Assembly (NCBI GenBank): GCA_031272895.1
Contig: JAISSW010000008.1
Location: 1 to 64,000 of the forward strand
Reading direction: 5' to 3'
Origin: Clostridium sp.
GTDB lineage: Bacteria > Bacillota > Clostridia > Oscillospirales > Acutalibacteraceae
DNA: 64,000 bases
Part shown: positions 33,689-42,790 of the stretch, in pieces
How the letters are laid out: each line of letters starts with the position of its first letter
Numbering within the stretch: the first letter of the stretch is position 1
The notes under the pieces: generated by a model
Told to the model about the DNA's origin: nothing
Seen by the model: only the letters and a program-made list of their open reading frames with translations
Database searches by the model: none
Position numbers and translations under genes: made by a program

Positions 33689-34758
33689 CCGGTCAGCACA
33701 CCGCTCTTCATGCGGAACAGCGCCGCACCGGTGCCGGAAAACACCGCCGGCAGCTCACAGCAGGTAACAAAGCACTGCCAACCGCGCAGATACTCCAAAA
33801 GTGCAGCCTGCCGCGCCGCGTCAAGCTCGCTCATCACATCGTCCAAAATTACCACCGGGCTTTCGTCAAGGCAGTCCCTCAGCAAAATCGCCTCCGCAAG
33901 CTTGATTGCCAGAGCACAGCAGCGCAGCTGCCCGCGAGAGCCATAGGTCTTAGCGTCGCGTCCGTCTAAGCGCAGGGAAAAATCCTCCTTATGCACCCCG
34001 GCGGTTGTGTATTGCCAGCGCAAATCCTGCTCCGCGCTGCGACGCAAAAGCTCCAGCAACGCCTGCTCAAGCTTGCCGTCTGCCGGCACACAGGGCGAAT
34101 AGTTAAGGCTCATGCCCTCCGCGCCGCCGCTGATGTTGGCATAAACCTGTGCGCAAAGCCCGCTGAGCTTTTGGGAATATGCCGCACGCTCCGCCACAAG
34201 GCGAGCTCCGTGCTGCGCAAGCTGCGCGTCCCAAAGCCCCAGTGCGCTTGAGTCCGCAAAGCCTCCGCGTAAAAGTGCGTTGCGCTGCGCCAAGGCCTTG
34301 CAGTATTTAGAAAGCGCTGCCGCATAGGCAGGCTTTTGCAGGCTTATAGCAATATCCAAAAAGCGCCGCCTGTGCTTAGCCCCCTCCCGAACAAGGGCAA
34401 GGGTATCCGGCGAAAAAAACACAGCAGGGAAGGTCCCCAAAAGCGCGTGCGGGCTTGATAGTGGTATTCCGTTCAGCTGCGCCTGCCGCCTTGAGCCAAG
34501 CTCTATGGTTATGCTTTGCTCGCGCTCCGCGGACAAAACACGCGCGGCAATTTGCGCACAGTCACCGCCGTGGGCTATCAGCTCGCCAAGGCGCTTTGTG
34601 CGGAAGCTTTGGCAGCCGGTCAGCAGCCAAAGGCTCTCCGCAAGATTGGTTTTGCCCTCGCCATTGTCGCCGCAAATAAGGTTAATCCCCTCCGAGGGGT
34701 TAAACTCAGGCACACGCAGGTTGCGAAAGCCGTTTGCGCTGTGCTTCAGTATCCTCAT
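33685..34758 (-). CDS. recF: DNA replication/repair protein RecF
   Basis: SMC-like ATPase that helps load RecA at gaps. Walker A GDNGEGKTNLAE, FFSPDTLALV and RRRFLDIAI, then the ABC signature region GSRGQLR and Walker B PVVILDDVMSELD. 357 aa. The start ATG overlaps the yaaA stop by 4 bp. The pair is separated from dnaA, dnaN and gyrB, its usual neighbours. Confidence 0.96.
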   Translation of the reverse strand: MRILKHSANGFRNLRVPEFNPSEGINLICGDNGEGKTNLAESLWLLTGCQSFRTKRLGELIAHGGDCAQIAARVLSAEREQSITIELGSRRQAQLNGIPLSSPHALLGTFPAVFFSPDTLALVREGAKHRRRFLDIAISLQKPAYAAALSKYCKALAQRNALLRGGFADSSALGLWDAQLAQHGARLVAERAAYSQKLSGLCAQVYANISGGAEGMSLNYSPCVPADGKLEQALLELLRRSAEQDLRWQYTTAGVHKEDFSLRLDGRDAKTYGSRGQLRCCALAIKLAEAILLRDCLDESPVVILDDVMSELDAARQAALLEYLRGWQCFVTCCELPAVFSGTGAALFRMKSGVLTG

Positions 34759-34994
34759 TGCGCCACTACCTGCCAATACCCGCCGCCAAAAGCCACTTTA
34801 TCACCCGGGACAAGGCTTTTTCCGCGCTGAAAACTCACTGCGCCGTTGACCTTTACGGCTCCCTCCGCTATAATAAGCTTTGCCTGACCGCCTGTTTCCG
34901 CAGCACCGCAGAACTTAAGGAACGAGTCCAGCTTAATGCTCCCGGTCGATATGGCAATCGGCTCCGCCTGCTTCAGCTTAACGCTTATTTTCAT
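34755..34994 (-). CDS. yaaA: S4-domain protein YaaA
   Basis: 79 aa S4-type RNA-binding protein (ISTGSIKLDSFLKFCGAAETG, VKVNGAVSFQRGK). In Firmicutes it lies between dnaN and recF and has been linked to ribosome assembly. The start at 34994 is the only one that gives the family N-terminus; the track ORF extends through the divergent PPTase gene. GGGGAG ribosome site. Coupled to recF by ATGA. Confidence 0.88.
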   Translation of the reverse strand: MKISVKLKQAEPIAISTGSIKLDSFLKFCGAAETGGQAKLIIAEGAVKVNGAVSFQRGKSLVPGDKVAFGGGYWQVVAQ

Positions 34995-35028
34995 GCCGTT
35001 AACTCCCCACAAAAAATGCTTTGCATAC

Positions 35029-35057
35029 ATTTTACCATAAAACGCAAGGGAGCGCAA
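35029..35057 (-). promoter_or_regulatory. Candidate promoter of yaaA-recF
   Basis: Minus strand TTGCGC, 17-nt spacer, TAAAAT. The -35 lies just before the start codon of the divergent PPTase gene. Confidence 0.45.
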
Positions 35058-35059
35058 AT

Positions 35060-35581
35060 ATGCCCGAGCTTTTCGTTGAAAAAATACCCGCATCCGACAG
35101 CAAAGCGCTGTCCGCGCGGGGCTATGCCTTGGCGCTTGAGCTTGCCGCAAGGCACACAGGTCTGCCGCAAGGCTCCTTAAGGTTTGCCCGCGGCGAATTT
35201 GGCAAACCATATTTTGCGGGCATTGAGGATTTTCACTTCAGCCTTTCCCACAGCGGGGAATATTTGGCGCTTGCGACACACGACAGCCCGGTGGGTGTTG
35301 ACATAGAGCTGCTGCGCAAGCCGGACCTTTTGGTTGCGCGGCGCTTTTTCACAAAAGATGAGCAGGAATATGTGGCAGAGGACGAGAAGCGTTTTTTTGA
35401 GGTTTGGACACGCAAGGAAGCGTACATAAAATATACGGGAATGGGCCTAAGGACTCCCCTCCCCTCATTCAGCGTGTTTTACTTACCGGGGCTGCGGCTT
35501 GAAACGCAGATGAGCGGCGAATATTGCCTGAGCTTGTGTACAAAAAACAGCGCGGACACAAGAAATGCGCCCGCGCCGTAA
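35060..35581 (+). CDS. Sfp-type 4'-phosphopantetheinyl transferase
   Basis: 173 aa. Transfers phosphopantetheine from CoA to carrier proteins. Motifs: HFSLSHSGEY, GVDIELLR with metal ligands, and FFEVWTRKEAYIKYTG. The size is smaller than Sfp (~224 aa) and larger than AcpS (~120 aa), a reduced Sfp form frequent in gut Clostridia. It may serve fatty-acid ACP if no AcpS exists. Start at 35060 after AAGGGAG. Confidence 0.88.
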   Translation: MPELFVEKIPASDSKALSARGYALALELAARHTGLPQGSLRFARGEFGKPYFAGIEDFHFSLSHSGEYLALATHDSPVGVDIELLRKPDLLVARRFFTKDEQEYVAEDEKRFFEVWTRKEAYIKYTGMGLRTPLPSFSVFYLPGLRLETQMSGEYCLSLCTKNSADTRNAPAP

Positions 35582-35590
35582 GAGGATAAA

Positions 35591-37084
35591 TCAGCCGTTC
35601 TCCTGCTCTATTTTTTCAACTGCCTTTTCAAGCTCCTCCTGGTTTGCCTCTCCATGCTTAACAAAGAGTACCATTGCCAGAGAAAGCACAATACAGATGG
35701 GACTGTAGACGAACAAGGAAAGGTAATTTGTCTGCAGGGCGGACTCCAAGGCGCCGAAAAGTATGGGTGTAACAACCTGCCCCAGGAAAGTAGCGGTGTA
35801 ATAATACCCGGTGAAGGTGCCGATTTTTTTCAGCCCGCCTATTTCCAGCACAAGCGGCAGGGTGTTCACGTTAACAAACATGGTGCTTGCCCCGCCCAAG
35901 AAAAGCGCAACCCAAGTGGAGTTTTCGGCAAAGCTGCTGCCCTCCGCGAATTTTTGCACAAGCATATAACCGCCAAAGGTGGCAATTATTGTTGCCATGC
36001 CGATTATTATCGTCCTTTTGCGGCCTATCTTTTTTCCGCACATACCCGCGGGGATTGCCGCTATCGCCGACGCAGCCACGAACGCCATCATGCGGCTGCT
36101 TGCCTGTGCGGCATCAAGGTTGAGGATATGCTGAGCAAAAAGAGAGAAGAAGGTTTCCACAACATTTGTTCCGCAAAACAGCAGGAACAAGGCAATAAGC
36201 ATGAAAATCAGGCTGCGTTTTTCGTCCTTATTAAGCTTAATTGCCTTAAGCGCGCGTTTTTCCTCCGCCGCCTCCTCCTTAAGCTTGCGCCTAAGCTCCT
36301 CCGCCTGCAGATTGTCAGAAATTCCCTTAAGGCGACTGTCCTGCTCTTTTGTGAGCAGCAGCAAAAGTGAACAAACCACCATAAACACGGCGGCAATTGC
36401 AAACACCCATGGCGTGTAGCCTGTTTCCTCCAAGCCGCTGATTTTGCTGACCGCCATAGGCAAGCCGACAGCCAGTGCCGCGCCTATTCCGCCCATAAGG
36501 GAGATATAGGAATTTGCTTGGCTGCGCAGGCTTGAGGGCGTAAGGTCCGGCATGAGCGCAACACAGGGTGAGCGCCAAAGTGACATAACAAACACGAAGA
36601 GGATTATAACCAGCATTAAGGGCAGCAGCGCCGCTCCGTCGCCAAGCACATCCTCCATTTGGGGAATGAGAAAGAACAGCACGGCGGAAATCGGCGCACC
36701 GATTAGTATGAACGGGCGGCGCTTTCCAAGGCGTGAGTGGCAGCGGTCCGAAAGCTTGCCGAACGCAGGCTGAAAAATCACGCCGAAAACATTGTCAAAG
36801 GTCATGATAATGCCGATTAGCAGCGGCACCAGTGAAACGGCCGCGGCTCCCGCCACATCTGCGTCGCCTGCGGCAAGCCCGGCTAACCAGTCCGGCAGTT
36901 TGCCGGAAAGGCTTTCGTTCCATTTTTCAATCATCGGCGAGGCGTTAAGAACCCTCTCCAAAATTTTTGGCACAAAGTTGTTGTACATGGTCCACGCAAT
37001 CATGGTAGCCATGAACCCAGTCCCCATCAACAGTGTTTTTCCCACATTCAGGCGCTCCGCGCCGGCGCTTGTGTTTGTTGACAT
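35591..37084 (-). CDS. MFS transporter, GPH/SLC45-like
   Basis: 497 aa with ~12 membrane segments. The loop IIMTFDNVFGVIFQPAFGKLSDRCHSRLGKRRP resembles GPH/sucrose-type carriers. A charged cytoplasmic stretch of ~50 residues (LRRKLKEEAAEEKRALKAIKL) lies between the two halves. Substrate unknown. ATG at 37084 after GGGAGGAA. 35 bp after the AGCS gene and probably co-transcribed with it. Confidence 0.82.
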   Translation of the reverse strand: MSTNTSAGAERLNVGKTLLMGTGFMATMIAWTMYNNFVPKILERVLNASPMIEKWNESLSGKLPDWLAGLAAGDADVAGAAAVSLVPLLIGIIMTFDNVFGVIFQPAFGKLSDRCHSRLGKRRPFILIGAPISAVLFFLIPQMEDVLGDGAALLPLMLVIILFVFVMSLWRSPCVALMPDLTPSSLRSQANSYISLMGGIGAALAVGLPMAVSKISGLEETGYTPWVFAIAAVFMVVCSLLLLLTKEQDSRLKGISDNLQAEELRRKLKEEAAEEKRALKAIKLNKDEKRSLIFMLIALFLLFCGTNVVETFFSLFAQHILNLDAAQASSRMMAFVAASAIAAIPAGMCGKKIGRKRTIIIGMATIIATFGGYMLVQKFAEGSSFAENSTWVALFLGGASTMFVNVNTLPLVLEIGGLKKIGTFTGYYYTATFLGQVVTPILFGALESALQTNYLSLFVYSPICIVLSLAMVLFVKHGEANQEELEKAVEKIEQENG

Positions 37085-37119
37085 CTTGTTCCTCCCGTAT
37101 TGCTTATATACGACAGATT

Positions 37120-38448
37120 TTAACACAAAGCGCCGCCAAACGCAAGGGGGTTAAGCATATTTTTTACTCCAAGCTTTTTCAGCTCCTCAAGCGCCTCCCT
37201 GCGCAGCAGAATTATACCCAGCAAATTCGGGAATGCCATAAGCGCGTTGAAGATATCCGACAGCAGCCAAACAGTTTCTAACTTAACCACACAGCCGACA
37301 AACACAGCGGCGGCAAACAGCGCAAGATAGAGTCTTTGCCCTCGTCCGCGCAGGAGGTACTTCATCCCCTGTCCGCCGTACTGGCTCCAGCCGAGCAGGG
37401 TGCCGAAAGCATAGACACAAAGGGCAACGGCAACAAAGCCCCTGCCCGCGCCGCCAAAAGTGCTCGCAAATGCATTGCCACACAGCACAGCCGCCGCTCC
37501 CTCCCCTTGGGCGGCATATGCCCCTGAGCATAAAATTGCCATGCCGGTTATAACGCACATCACCGTTGTGTCCGCAAATACCTCCGCAATACCCCAAAGT
37601 CCCTGCTCTGCCGGGTGCTTGCAGCTTGCGGAGGCATGAATCAGCGGCGCGGTGCCAAGCCCCGCCTCATTTGAGAAAACCCCGCGGGCAATCCCCCAAC
37701 GCATTGCGGCAGGGCTTTTTGCCCCGCGCAGCACAGCCCACAGCGCGCCGGGCAGCGCTTTGATGTTAACGGCAATGAGCGCAAGGCAGCCAAGCAAAAA
37801 GATAAGACTCAGCGCAGGAACTACCAACTCCGCTACCTTTGTCACTCGTTTAATTCCTCCCGCCGAAACAACAACAGTTAACGCGGCAAGGGTTATACCC
37901 ACGGCGGCGGGAGCAAGCCCAAAGCTCTCCTTAAGGGTTGCCGCCGCTGAGTTCCCCTGAGTCATGTTGCCAACCCCAAAGGAGGACGCGACAAGCAGAA
38001 CGCACCAGAGCGAAGCTGTTCTTTTTAACCCCGCCCCGCGCTCCAAAATCACCATGCCGCCGCCCATGTATTCTCCGTCGGCAAGGCGGTAACGGGTTTT
38101 GATGCCAAGTGTGTTTTCGGCAAAAGCCGTCATCATGCCAAGGATTGACGAAAGCCACATCCAAAAAATAGCCCCGGGTCCGCCAAGGATTATGGCGGTG
38201 GCAACGCCCACAATATTCCCGGTACCCATGCAGGCGGCAAGCGCCCCCGACAGGGCTTGGAAGGGCGTTATTTCTTTTTTTCCTGTTGAGCCGCCGCTCT
38301 TAAGCAGGCTGCCAAAGGTGCTTTTAAGCCAAAAAGGCATATGCGAAAGTTGAAAAAAGCCCGTCCTTGCGCTGAACCAAAAGCCCACGCAAAGGAACAG
38401 CGCAAGGGTGGGCGCTCCCCACAGAGCGGCGTGGATTGACTCAAGCAT
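37120..38448 (-). CDS. AGCS-family sodium:alanine/glycine symporter
   Basis: 442 aa. Family signature region FQALSGALAACMGTGNIVGVATAI and NEAGLGTAP are clear; ~10 membrane helices. Imports alanine or glycine with Na+. I prefer the ATG at 38448 with GGGGAAA upstream over the TTG at 38463. Divergent from nadE. Confidence 0.92.
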   Translation of the reverse strand: MLESIHAALWGAPTLALFLCVGFWFSARTGFFQLSHMPFWLKSTFGSLLKSGGSTGKKEITPFQALSGALAACMGTGNIVGVATAIILGGPGAIFWMWLSSILGMMTAFAENTLGIKTRYRLADGEYMGGGMVILERGAGLKRTASLWCVLLVASSFGVGNMTQGNSAAATLKESFGLAPAAVGITLAALTVVVSAGGIKRVTKVAELVVPALSLIFLLGCLALIAVNIKALPGALWAVLRGAKSPAAMRWGIARGVFSNEAGLGTAPLIHASASCKHPAEQGLWGIAEVFADTTVMCVITGMAILCSGAYAAQGEGAAAVLCGNAFASTFGGAGRGFVAVALCVYAFGTLLGWSQYGGQGMKYLLRGRGQRLYLALFAAAVFVGCVVKLETVWLLSDIFNALMAFPNLLGIILLRREALEELKKLGVKNMLNPLAFGGALC

Positions 38449-38476
38449 TGCGTTTCCCCACAAAAAAAGGTATAAT
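38448..38476 (+). promoter_or_regulatory. Promoter of nadE
   Basis: TTGCGT, 17-nt spacer, TATAAT. It overlaps the first codon of the divergent AGCS gene. Confidence 0.6.
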
Positions 38477-38506
38477 AGGGATATATATTATCAGCGGAGG
38501 GCGAGT

Positions 38507-40468
38507 ATGTACGGATTCATCAAGGTCAGGGCGGCCGCGCCAAGAGTTTTTCCGGCGAACCCCGCGCTGAACGCCAAAGCCGCCGTCGCGGCAATAAGGG
38601 ACGCCGCGGAAGCAAAGGTACAGGTTATAGTGCTGCCGGAGCTGTTCCTCAGCGGCTACAGCTGCGGTGATTTGTTCCGCCAAGGCGCACTGTTAAAGGG
38701 CTGCGAGGCTGCGCTTAAAGCGCTGCTTGAGCAAACCACAAGGTATAAGCTCCTTTGCGCCGTGGGTCTGCCCGTGCAAACCCGCGACGGGTTATATAAC
38801 TGCGCGGCGGTTTTTCAGTCGGGCGTGCTTTTGGGGCTTATTCCAAAAAGCTACCTGCCTAACCATAATGAATACTACGAGAAGCGTTGGTTTACGCCCT
38901 ACCCAAAAAAGCGACAGACAAGCACGATTGACTTTGCAGGGCAAAGCTGTCCCTTTGGCTCAAGCATTTTTGAATTCTGCGCAGCTTCCCCGGGAGCGCC
39001 TACCGTAAAAATCGGTGTGGAAATTTGCGAGGATATGTGGATGCCTATTTCCCCCGGCACGGAATACGCCCTGCACGGCGCACAGCTGATTCTCAACCTT
39101 TCGGCAAGCGATGCCTTGGTTGGCAAGCAGCAATACCGCCGCGAGCTTTTGAGGCAATACAGCGGCAAAAACCTATGTGTCGTGGCGTACGCAAGCGCAG
39201 GAGCCGGTGAGAGCAGCACGGATTTAGTGTTCTCAGGGGCGTGTGCCGTTGCGGAAAACGGCGCGATTTTGTCTGAAGGCGAGCGTTTCCGGCAAGCCGG
39301 CTCTTACTGTGATGCCTGCATTGACGTGTGCAGGATAGATTCTGAACGCATAAATTATACTTTTTTTGATAACCTTGACCGCGCCGGGGAGGACTATGTT
39401 AGCTATATAAGCAGTGTTAAGGGCGAACAGCCGTTACGCCTGCCGGAGCTTACCGAAAACGACATTGAGCGCCGTTTTGACCCCACGCCCTTTGTTCCCT
39501 CAAACACAAACGAACGTGCGGAGCGCTGCGCGGAAATCCTGAATATCCAGGCGGCGGGGCTGGCGCAAAGGGTTAGCCACACCGGCAGCAAGCGTTTAGT
39601 GCTTGGGCTTTCCGGTGGGCTGGACTCAACGCTTGCGCTTATTGTTTGCGCCAAGACCTGCTCGCTGCTGGAGCGCCCCGCTAGCGATATTCTTTGCGTG
39701 TCTATGCCCGGCTTTGGCACCACGCGGCGAACCAAGAGCAATGCCAAAGCCCTTGCGTCCGCCTTTGGCGCGGAGTACAAGGAAATTGACATCACCGCCG
39801 CGTGCGAACGGCACATGGCTGATATTGGACACGACAGCTCCGTGCATGATATAACCTATGAAAACACACAGGCAAGAGAGAGAACCCAAATCCTAATGGA
39901 TTTGGCGAACGCCTGCGGGGGGCTTGTGGTTGGCACGGGCGACCTTTCGGAGCTTGCGTTGGGCTGGTGCACCTATAACGCGGACCACATGAGTATGTAC
40001 GGGGTTAACGCGGGGGTGCCAAAAAGCCTTGTGCGTTACCTTGTGGATTATTTTGCTCAGGGTGCGGATAGCGCCCTTGCCGCCGTGCTGCGTGACGTGC
40101 TTGACACGCCTGTTTCCCCTGAACTTCTGCCGCCGGACGAAAATGGCAGAATTGCCCAAAAAACCGAGGAAATCCTTGGAGATTACACGGTACACGATTT
40201 CTTTTTGTACCACTTTCTTCGCTTTGGAACGGAGCCGCAAAAGCTGCTTTTTATGGCCAAGCGAGCTTTCGCCGGGCGGTATGATGAGCCAAGCCTGCGC
40301 CGCCTTCTGGAGCTTTTTCTGCGCCGCTTTTTTTCGCAGCAGTTCAAGCGCTCCTGTCTGCCGGACGGCCCTAAGGTAGGCACGGTCAGCCTCTCTCCGC
40401 GGGGTGATTGGCGTATGCCCAGCGACGTTAGCGCCGATGCCTGGCTCTCCCGGCTTGCCGGCGGCTAA
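38507..40468 (+). CDS. nadE: Glutamine-dependent NAD+ synthetase
   Basis: 653 aa two-domain enzyme. The N-terminal nitrilase-type glutaminase (residues 1 to ~300) has the Glu-Lys-Cys triad: PELFLSGYS, a lysine at IPKSYLPN and cysteine in GVEICEDMW. The C-terminal synthetase has the ATP P-loop LGLSGGLDSTLAL. Ends NAD synthesis by amidating NaAD. ATG at 38507 after GGAGGG; the track ORF starts inside AGCS. In the same window as the odd pncB-like gene. Confidence 0.96.
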   Translation: MYGFIKVRAAAPRVFPANPALNAKAAVAAIRDAAEAKVQVIVLPELFLSGYSCGDLFRQGALLKGCEAALKALLEQTTRYKLLCAVGLPVQTRDGLYNCAAVFQSGVLLGLIPKSYLPNHNEYYEKRWFTPYPKKRQTSTIDFAGQSCPFGSSIFEFCAASPGAPTVKIGVEICEDMWMPISPGTEYALHGAQLILNLSASDALVGKQQYRRELLRQYSGKNLCVVAYASAGAGESSTDLVFSGACAVAENGAILSEGERFRQAGSYCDACIDVCRIDSERINYTFFDNLDRAGEDYVSYISSVKGEQPLRLPELTENDIERRFDPTPFVPSNTNERAERCAEILNIQAAGLAQRVSHTGSKRLVLGLSGGLDSTLALIVCAKTCSLLERPASDILCVSMPGFGTTRRTKSNAKALASAFGAEYKEIDITAACERHMADIGHDSSVHDITYENTQARERTQILMDLANACGGLVVGTGDLSELALGWCTYNADHMSMYGVNAGVPKSLVRYLVDYFAQGADSALAAVLRDVLDTPVSPELLPPDENGRIAQKTEEILGDYTVHDFFLYHFLRFGTEPQKLLFMAKRAFAGRYDEPSLRRLLELFLRRFFSQQFKRSCLPDGPKVGTVSLSPRGDWRMPSDVSADAWLSRLAGG

Positions 40469-40473
40469 GAGTC

Positions 40474-40519
40474 GCAGCCCATGCCGCACGTTTGGCAGGC
40501 AGCCGTTGTGGCGGGCTGC
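40474..40519. terminator. GC-rich branched hairpin between nadE and spoVAF-like
   Basis: GCAGCCC (40474-40480) pairs with GGGCTGC (40513-40519). A second GCAGCC (40499-40504) could pair with the same right arm, so two alternative hairpins compete. No T-run. Probably the 3' boundary of these convergent genes. Confidence 0.4.
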
Positions 40520-40538
40520 AGTAATCGGGAAAACGTAT

Positions 40539-41945
40539 TCACTGGGGCTTGCACTGGAAAAGAATAGCTCCCAACGCCTTTGCGTTAAACGGCACCAGCG
40601 GATAGAGGTAGCTCTGTCCGCTGATTGTTTTGGTGTAGCCCAAAAGCAGCAGCTCAGCAATAAGGGCGGCGGCAAAGCCCCACACACCGCCGATTGCGGT
40701 CGCTACCAACAAAAGCACCCTGCAAAGCTTGAGCGCATAGCCAAGCTCAAAGCTGGGTTGGGCAAAGTTGGCAATTGCAACAAAAGCCATATAAAGCACC
40801 ACCTCCGCGTGGAACCAGCCCGCCTCCACAGCGGATTCGCCCAAAACAAGGGCGCCGACAACGGCAAAGGCGTTCCCCAGCGACGACGGAGTATTAAGTC
40901 CGGCAAGCCGCAGGGCATCTATAACAAGCTCCACAATCAAAAACTGCACAAACACCGGCAGGGAAAGCTGCTTGTTAAGCACCACGAATTGCAGCTGTTC
41001 CGGCAGATATTCCGGATATTTGTTTATCAGCAGCCACACAGGAGGCAGAAGCACGGTTAACGCGAACAAAATCAGCCTTATCCAACGCAGGTAGGTTCCC
41101 ACAATGGGCGGGAAGTAGTAATCGTTTGTGTTTTGTAAAAAATCCAAAAAGCCCGTTGGAACAAGCATTGCGTTTGGGGTGTTGTCCGTCAAAATCAACA
41201 CGCTGCCCTCCAGCAGGCTTGCTGCCGCCGCGTCCGGGCGTTCCGTGTAACGCACCTTTGGGAAAGGATTCCAGCGTTGCTTTGGCACCAGCTCCTCCAA
41301 CAGCGATTGCTGCCCAAGCGTCAGCGCCGGAGTTTTAATTGCTTGCAGGCGTTTCCACAGGTCTTTAACTATACGCTCGTCCGCCATGCCGTCAATATAA
41401 CACATTACCACATCCGTTTGGGACTCCTCCCCTATCATAGTTCTGCGCATGGTAAGGCGGCGCTCGCGGATTCTGCGGCGCAGCAGCGCGGTGTTTTGCG
41501 TTAATGCTTCGGTAAAGCCCTCATGTGGTCCGCTGAGCACCTTGTCGTTTTCCGGCTCCTGCACGTTCCTTTGCGGGTATTGGCGAATATCACAGATGAT
41601 TCCCTGCGTAAGCCCCTGCGCAAGGCAAACCGCCTGACCGCTAAGCACCGCTTGGGCAAGTGTGGCTGTTTCCCCGCTTATGCGCGTTTCCGCGTGAGGA
41701 ATAAAGCGCCGTGCAAAGGCTGCTGTGTCTGTAGGAATTGCCGCTACCTCCTCCGGCTTGCGCTGCAACCAAAAGGAAACTATGGCGCTGCCGGCCGCGT
41801 CCTTTGCAAGTCCGTCCAAAAAATAAAGGCAAACCCTCTTTTCGCCCAGCGTTATTTCCCTGAAAAGTATGTCGAAGGCTTCGCCCATGCGCAGCTCGCG
41901 GTCCATTGCGGCTTTGTTTGCTGCGTAGTCGTCAGTTAAGGTCAT
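40539..41945 (-). CDS. spoVAF: SpoVAF-like GerA-family spore membrane protein
   Basis: 468 aa. Soluble N-terminal half with the family segment GPHEGFTEALTQNTALLRRRI, then about five membrane helices. The C-terminal part (LNTPSSLGNAFAVVGALVLGESAVE and FAQPSFELGYAL) is closer to SpoVAF than to GerAA germinant receptors, and the length fits SpoVAF (~490 aa). SpoVAF with OSP-type partners forms an ion channel that boosts germination in Bacillus. It stands alone here, outside a spoVA operon. A GerA-type receptor A subunit is the alternative. Confidence 0.75.
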   Translation of the reverse strand: MTLTDDYAANKAAMDRELRMGEAFDILFREITLGEKRVCLYFLDGLAKDAAGSAIVSFWLQRKPEEVAAIPTDTAAFARRFIPHAETRISGETATLAQAVLSGQAVCLAQGLTQGIICDIRQYPQRNVQEPENDKVLSGPHEGFTEALTQNTALLRRRIRERRLTMRRTMIGEESQTDVVMCYIDGMADERIVKDLWKRLQAIKTPALTLGQQSLLEELVPKQRWNPFPKVRYTERPDAAAASLLEGSVLILTDNTPNAMLVPTGFLDFLQNTNDYYFPPIVGTYLRWIRLILFALTVLLPPVWLLINKYPEYLPEQLQFVVLNKQLSLPVFVQFLIVELVIDALRLAGLNTPSSLGNAFAVVGALVLGESAVEAGWFHAEVVLYMAFVAIANFAQPSFELGYALKLCRVLLLVATAIGGVWGFAAALIAELLLLGYTKTISGQSYLYPLVPFNAKALGAILFQCKPQ

Positions 41946-41993
41946 TCTCTTCCCCCGTTTTTGTGCTTTTTATGTATTTTGTACCGCTAATGA

Positions 41994-42022
41994 TTGAAAA
42001 ATCCCTCAAATAGTGATATAAT
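41994..42022 (+). promoter_or_regulatory. Promoter of the ten-gene 42-52 kb operon
   Basis: TTGAAA, 17-nt spacer, TATAAT. I see no other clear promoter in the short gaps down to 52.4 kb. Confidence 0.7.
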
Positions 42023-42049
42023 CTACATATTGAAAACGGGAGGCATGGC

Positions 42050-42424
42050 ATGATTACGCAAGACTGGCTGCTGCGGCAGGTGGAAAGTCTGCACCTTATG
42101 GTAACACGGCTGCTGCTACACAAGGACACAGCCGCCTATGAGCTACCCCAAAGCAGGGAGGACTACGACGATACGGACCGCCTTTGCGCCTTGGTTCGCG
42201 CCTGCACAAAAAACAGTGATTATGAAACCGTGCTTGAGCTGTTGGACACGGCTGAGGACAGGTTTTCGCTTGGTTTTGCGGAGCTGGCACTGGAGGCTTA
42301 TGCGGCGCTGAACTCGCTTGACGACACGTCCTTAGAGGACGGCGGAATAACCCGCAGGGACATTGAACGCGGGATAAAACAGCTTGCAACGGAGCGCGGC
42401 TTCACGCTCTGGAAGGAAGAATAA
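42050..42424 (+). CDS. Hypothetical helical protein (DUF6483-like)
   Basis: 124 aa, acidic, almost wholly alpha-helical by composition, no membrane segment. The start (MITQDWLLRQVESLHLMVTRLLL) and overall layout recall an uncharacterised clostridial family that I remember as DUF6483, but I cannot verify that. GGGAGG precedes the ATG at 42050. First gene of the long operon, 17 bp before the HIT gene. Confidence 0.7.
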   Translation: MITQDWLLRQVESLHLMVTRLLLHKDTAAYELPQSREDYDDTDRLCALVRACTKNSDYETVLELLDTAEDRFSLGFAELALEAYAALNSLDDTSLEDGGITRRDIERGIKQLATERGFTLWKEE

Positions 42425-42441
42425 GCTTAGGAGGAAGAATT

Positions 42442-42777
42442 ATGTCTGATTGCATTATGTGCAAAATTGCCGCCGGGGAAATCCCCAGCCAAAGGGTCTA
42501 TGAGGACGAGGAACTCCTCGCCTTTCGCGACATTACGCCCCAGGCGCCAACCCACATTCTTGTTATTCCCAAGGAGCATTTAATGTCCGGCGCCGCGGAT
42601 ATTACGGATGAAAACGCAGCTGTTATAGGCAGGATTTTCACCGCAATAGCAAAAATTGCGCGCAAAGAGGGCTTGGAGAGCTACCGTATAATCAACAACT
42701 GCGGGGCGGACGCGGGGCAGACGATTAACCACATTCACTTCCATTTGTTGGGCGGCCGAATTTTCGGCGCGTTTTAA
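42442..42777 (+). CDS. HIT-family nucleotide hydrolase (HinT)
   Basis: 111 aa, complete HinT: CIMCKIAAGEIPS with zinc-binding cysteines, and the catalytic HIHFHLLGG triad near the end. HinT enzymes hydrolyse AMP-lysine and related purine phosphoramidates, including aminoacyl-adenylates. AGGAGG ribosome site. Lies 13 bp before the phosphoribosyltransferase gene, both purine-nucleotide proteins. Confidence 0.94.
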   Translation: MSDCIMCKIAAGEIPSQRVYEDEELLAFRDITPQAPTHILVIPKEHLMSGAADITDENAAVIGRIFTAIAKIARKEGLESYRIINNCGADAGQTINHIHFHLLGGRIFGAF

Positions 42778-42790
42778 GGGGAGGATTAAT

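Noticed and set aside
39893-40687. Minus-strand 264-aa ORF over the end of nadE
   Set aside because: It is a shadow of nadE; the region is fully explained by the synthetase domain.
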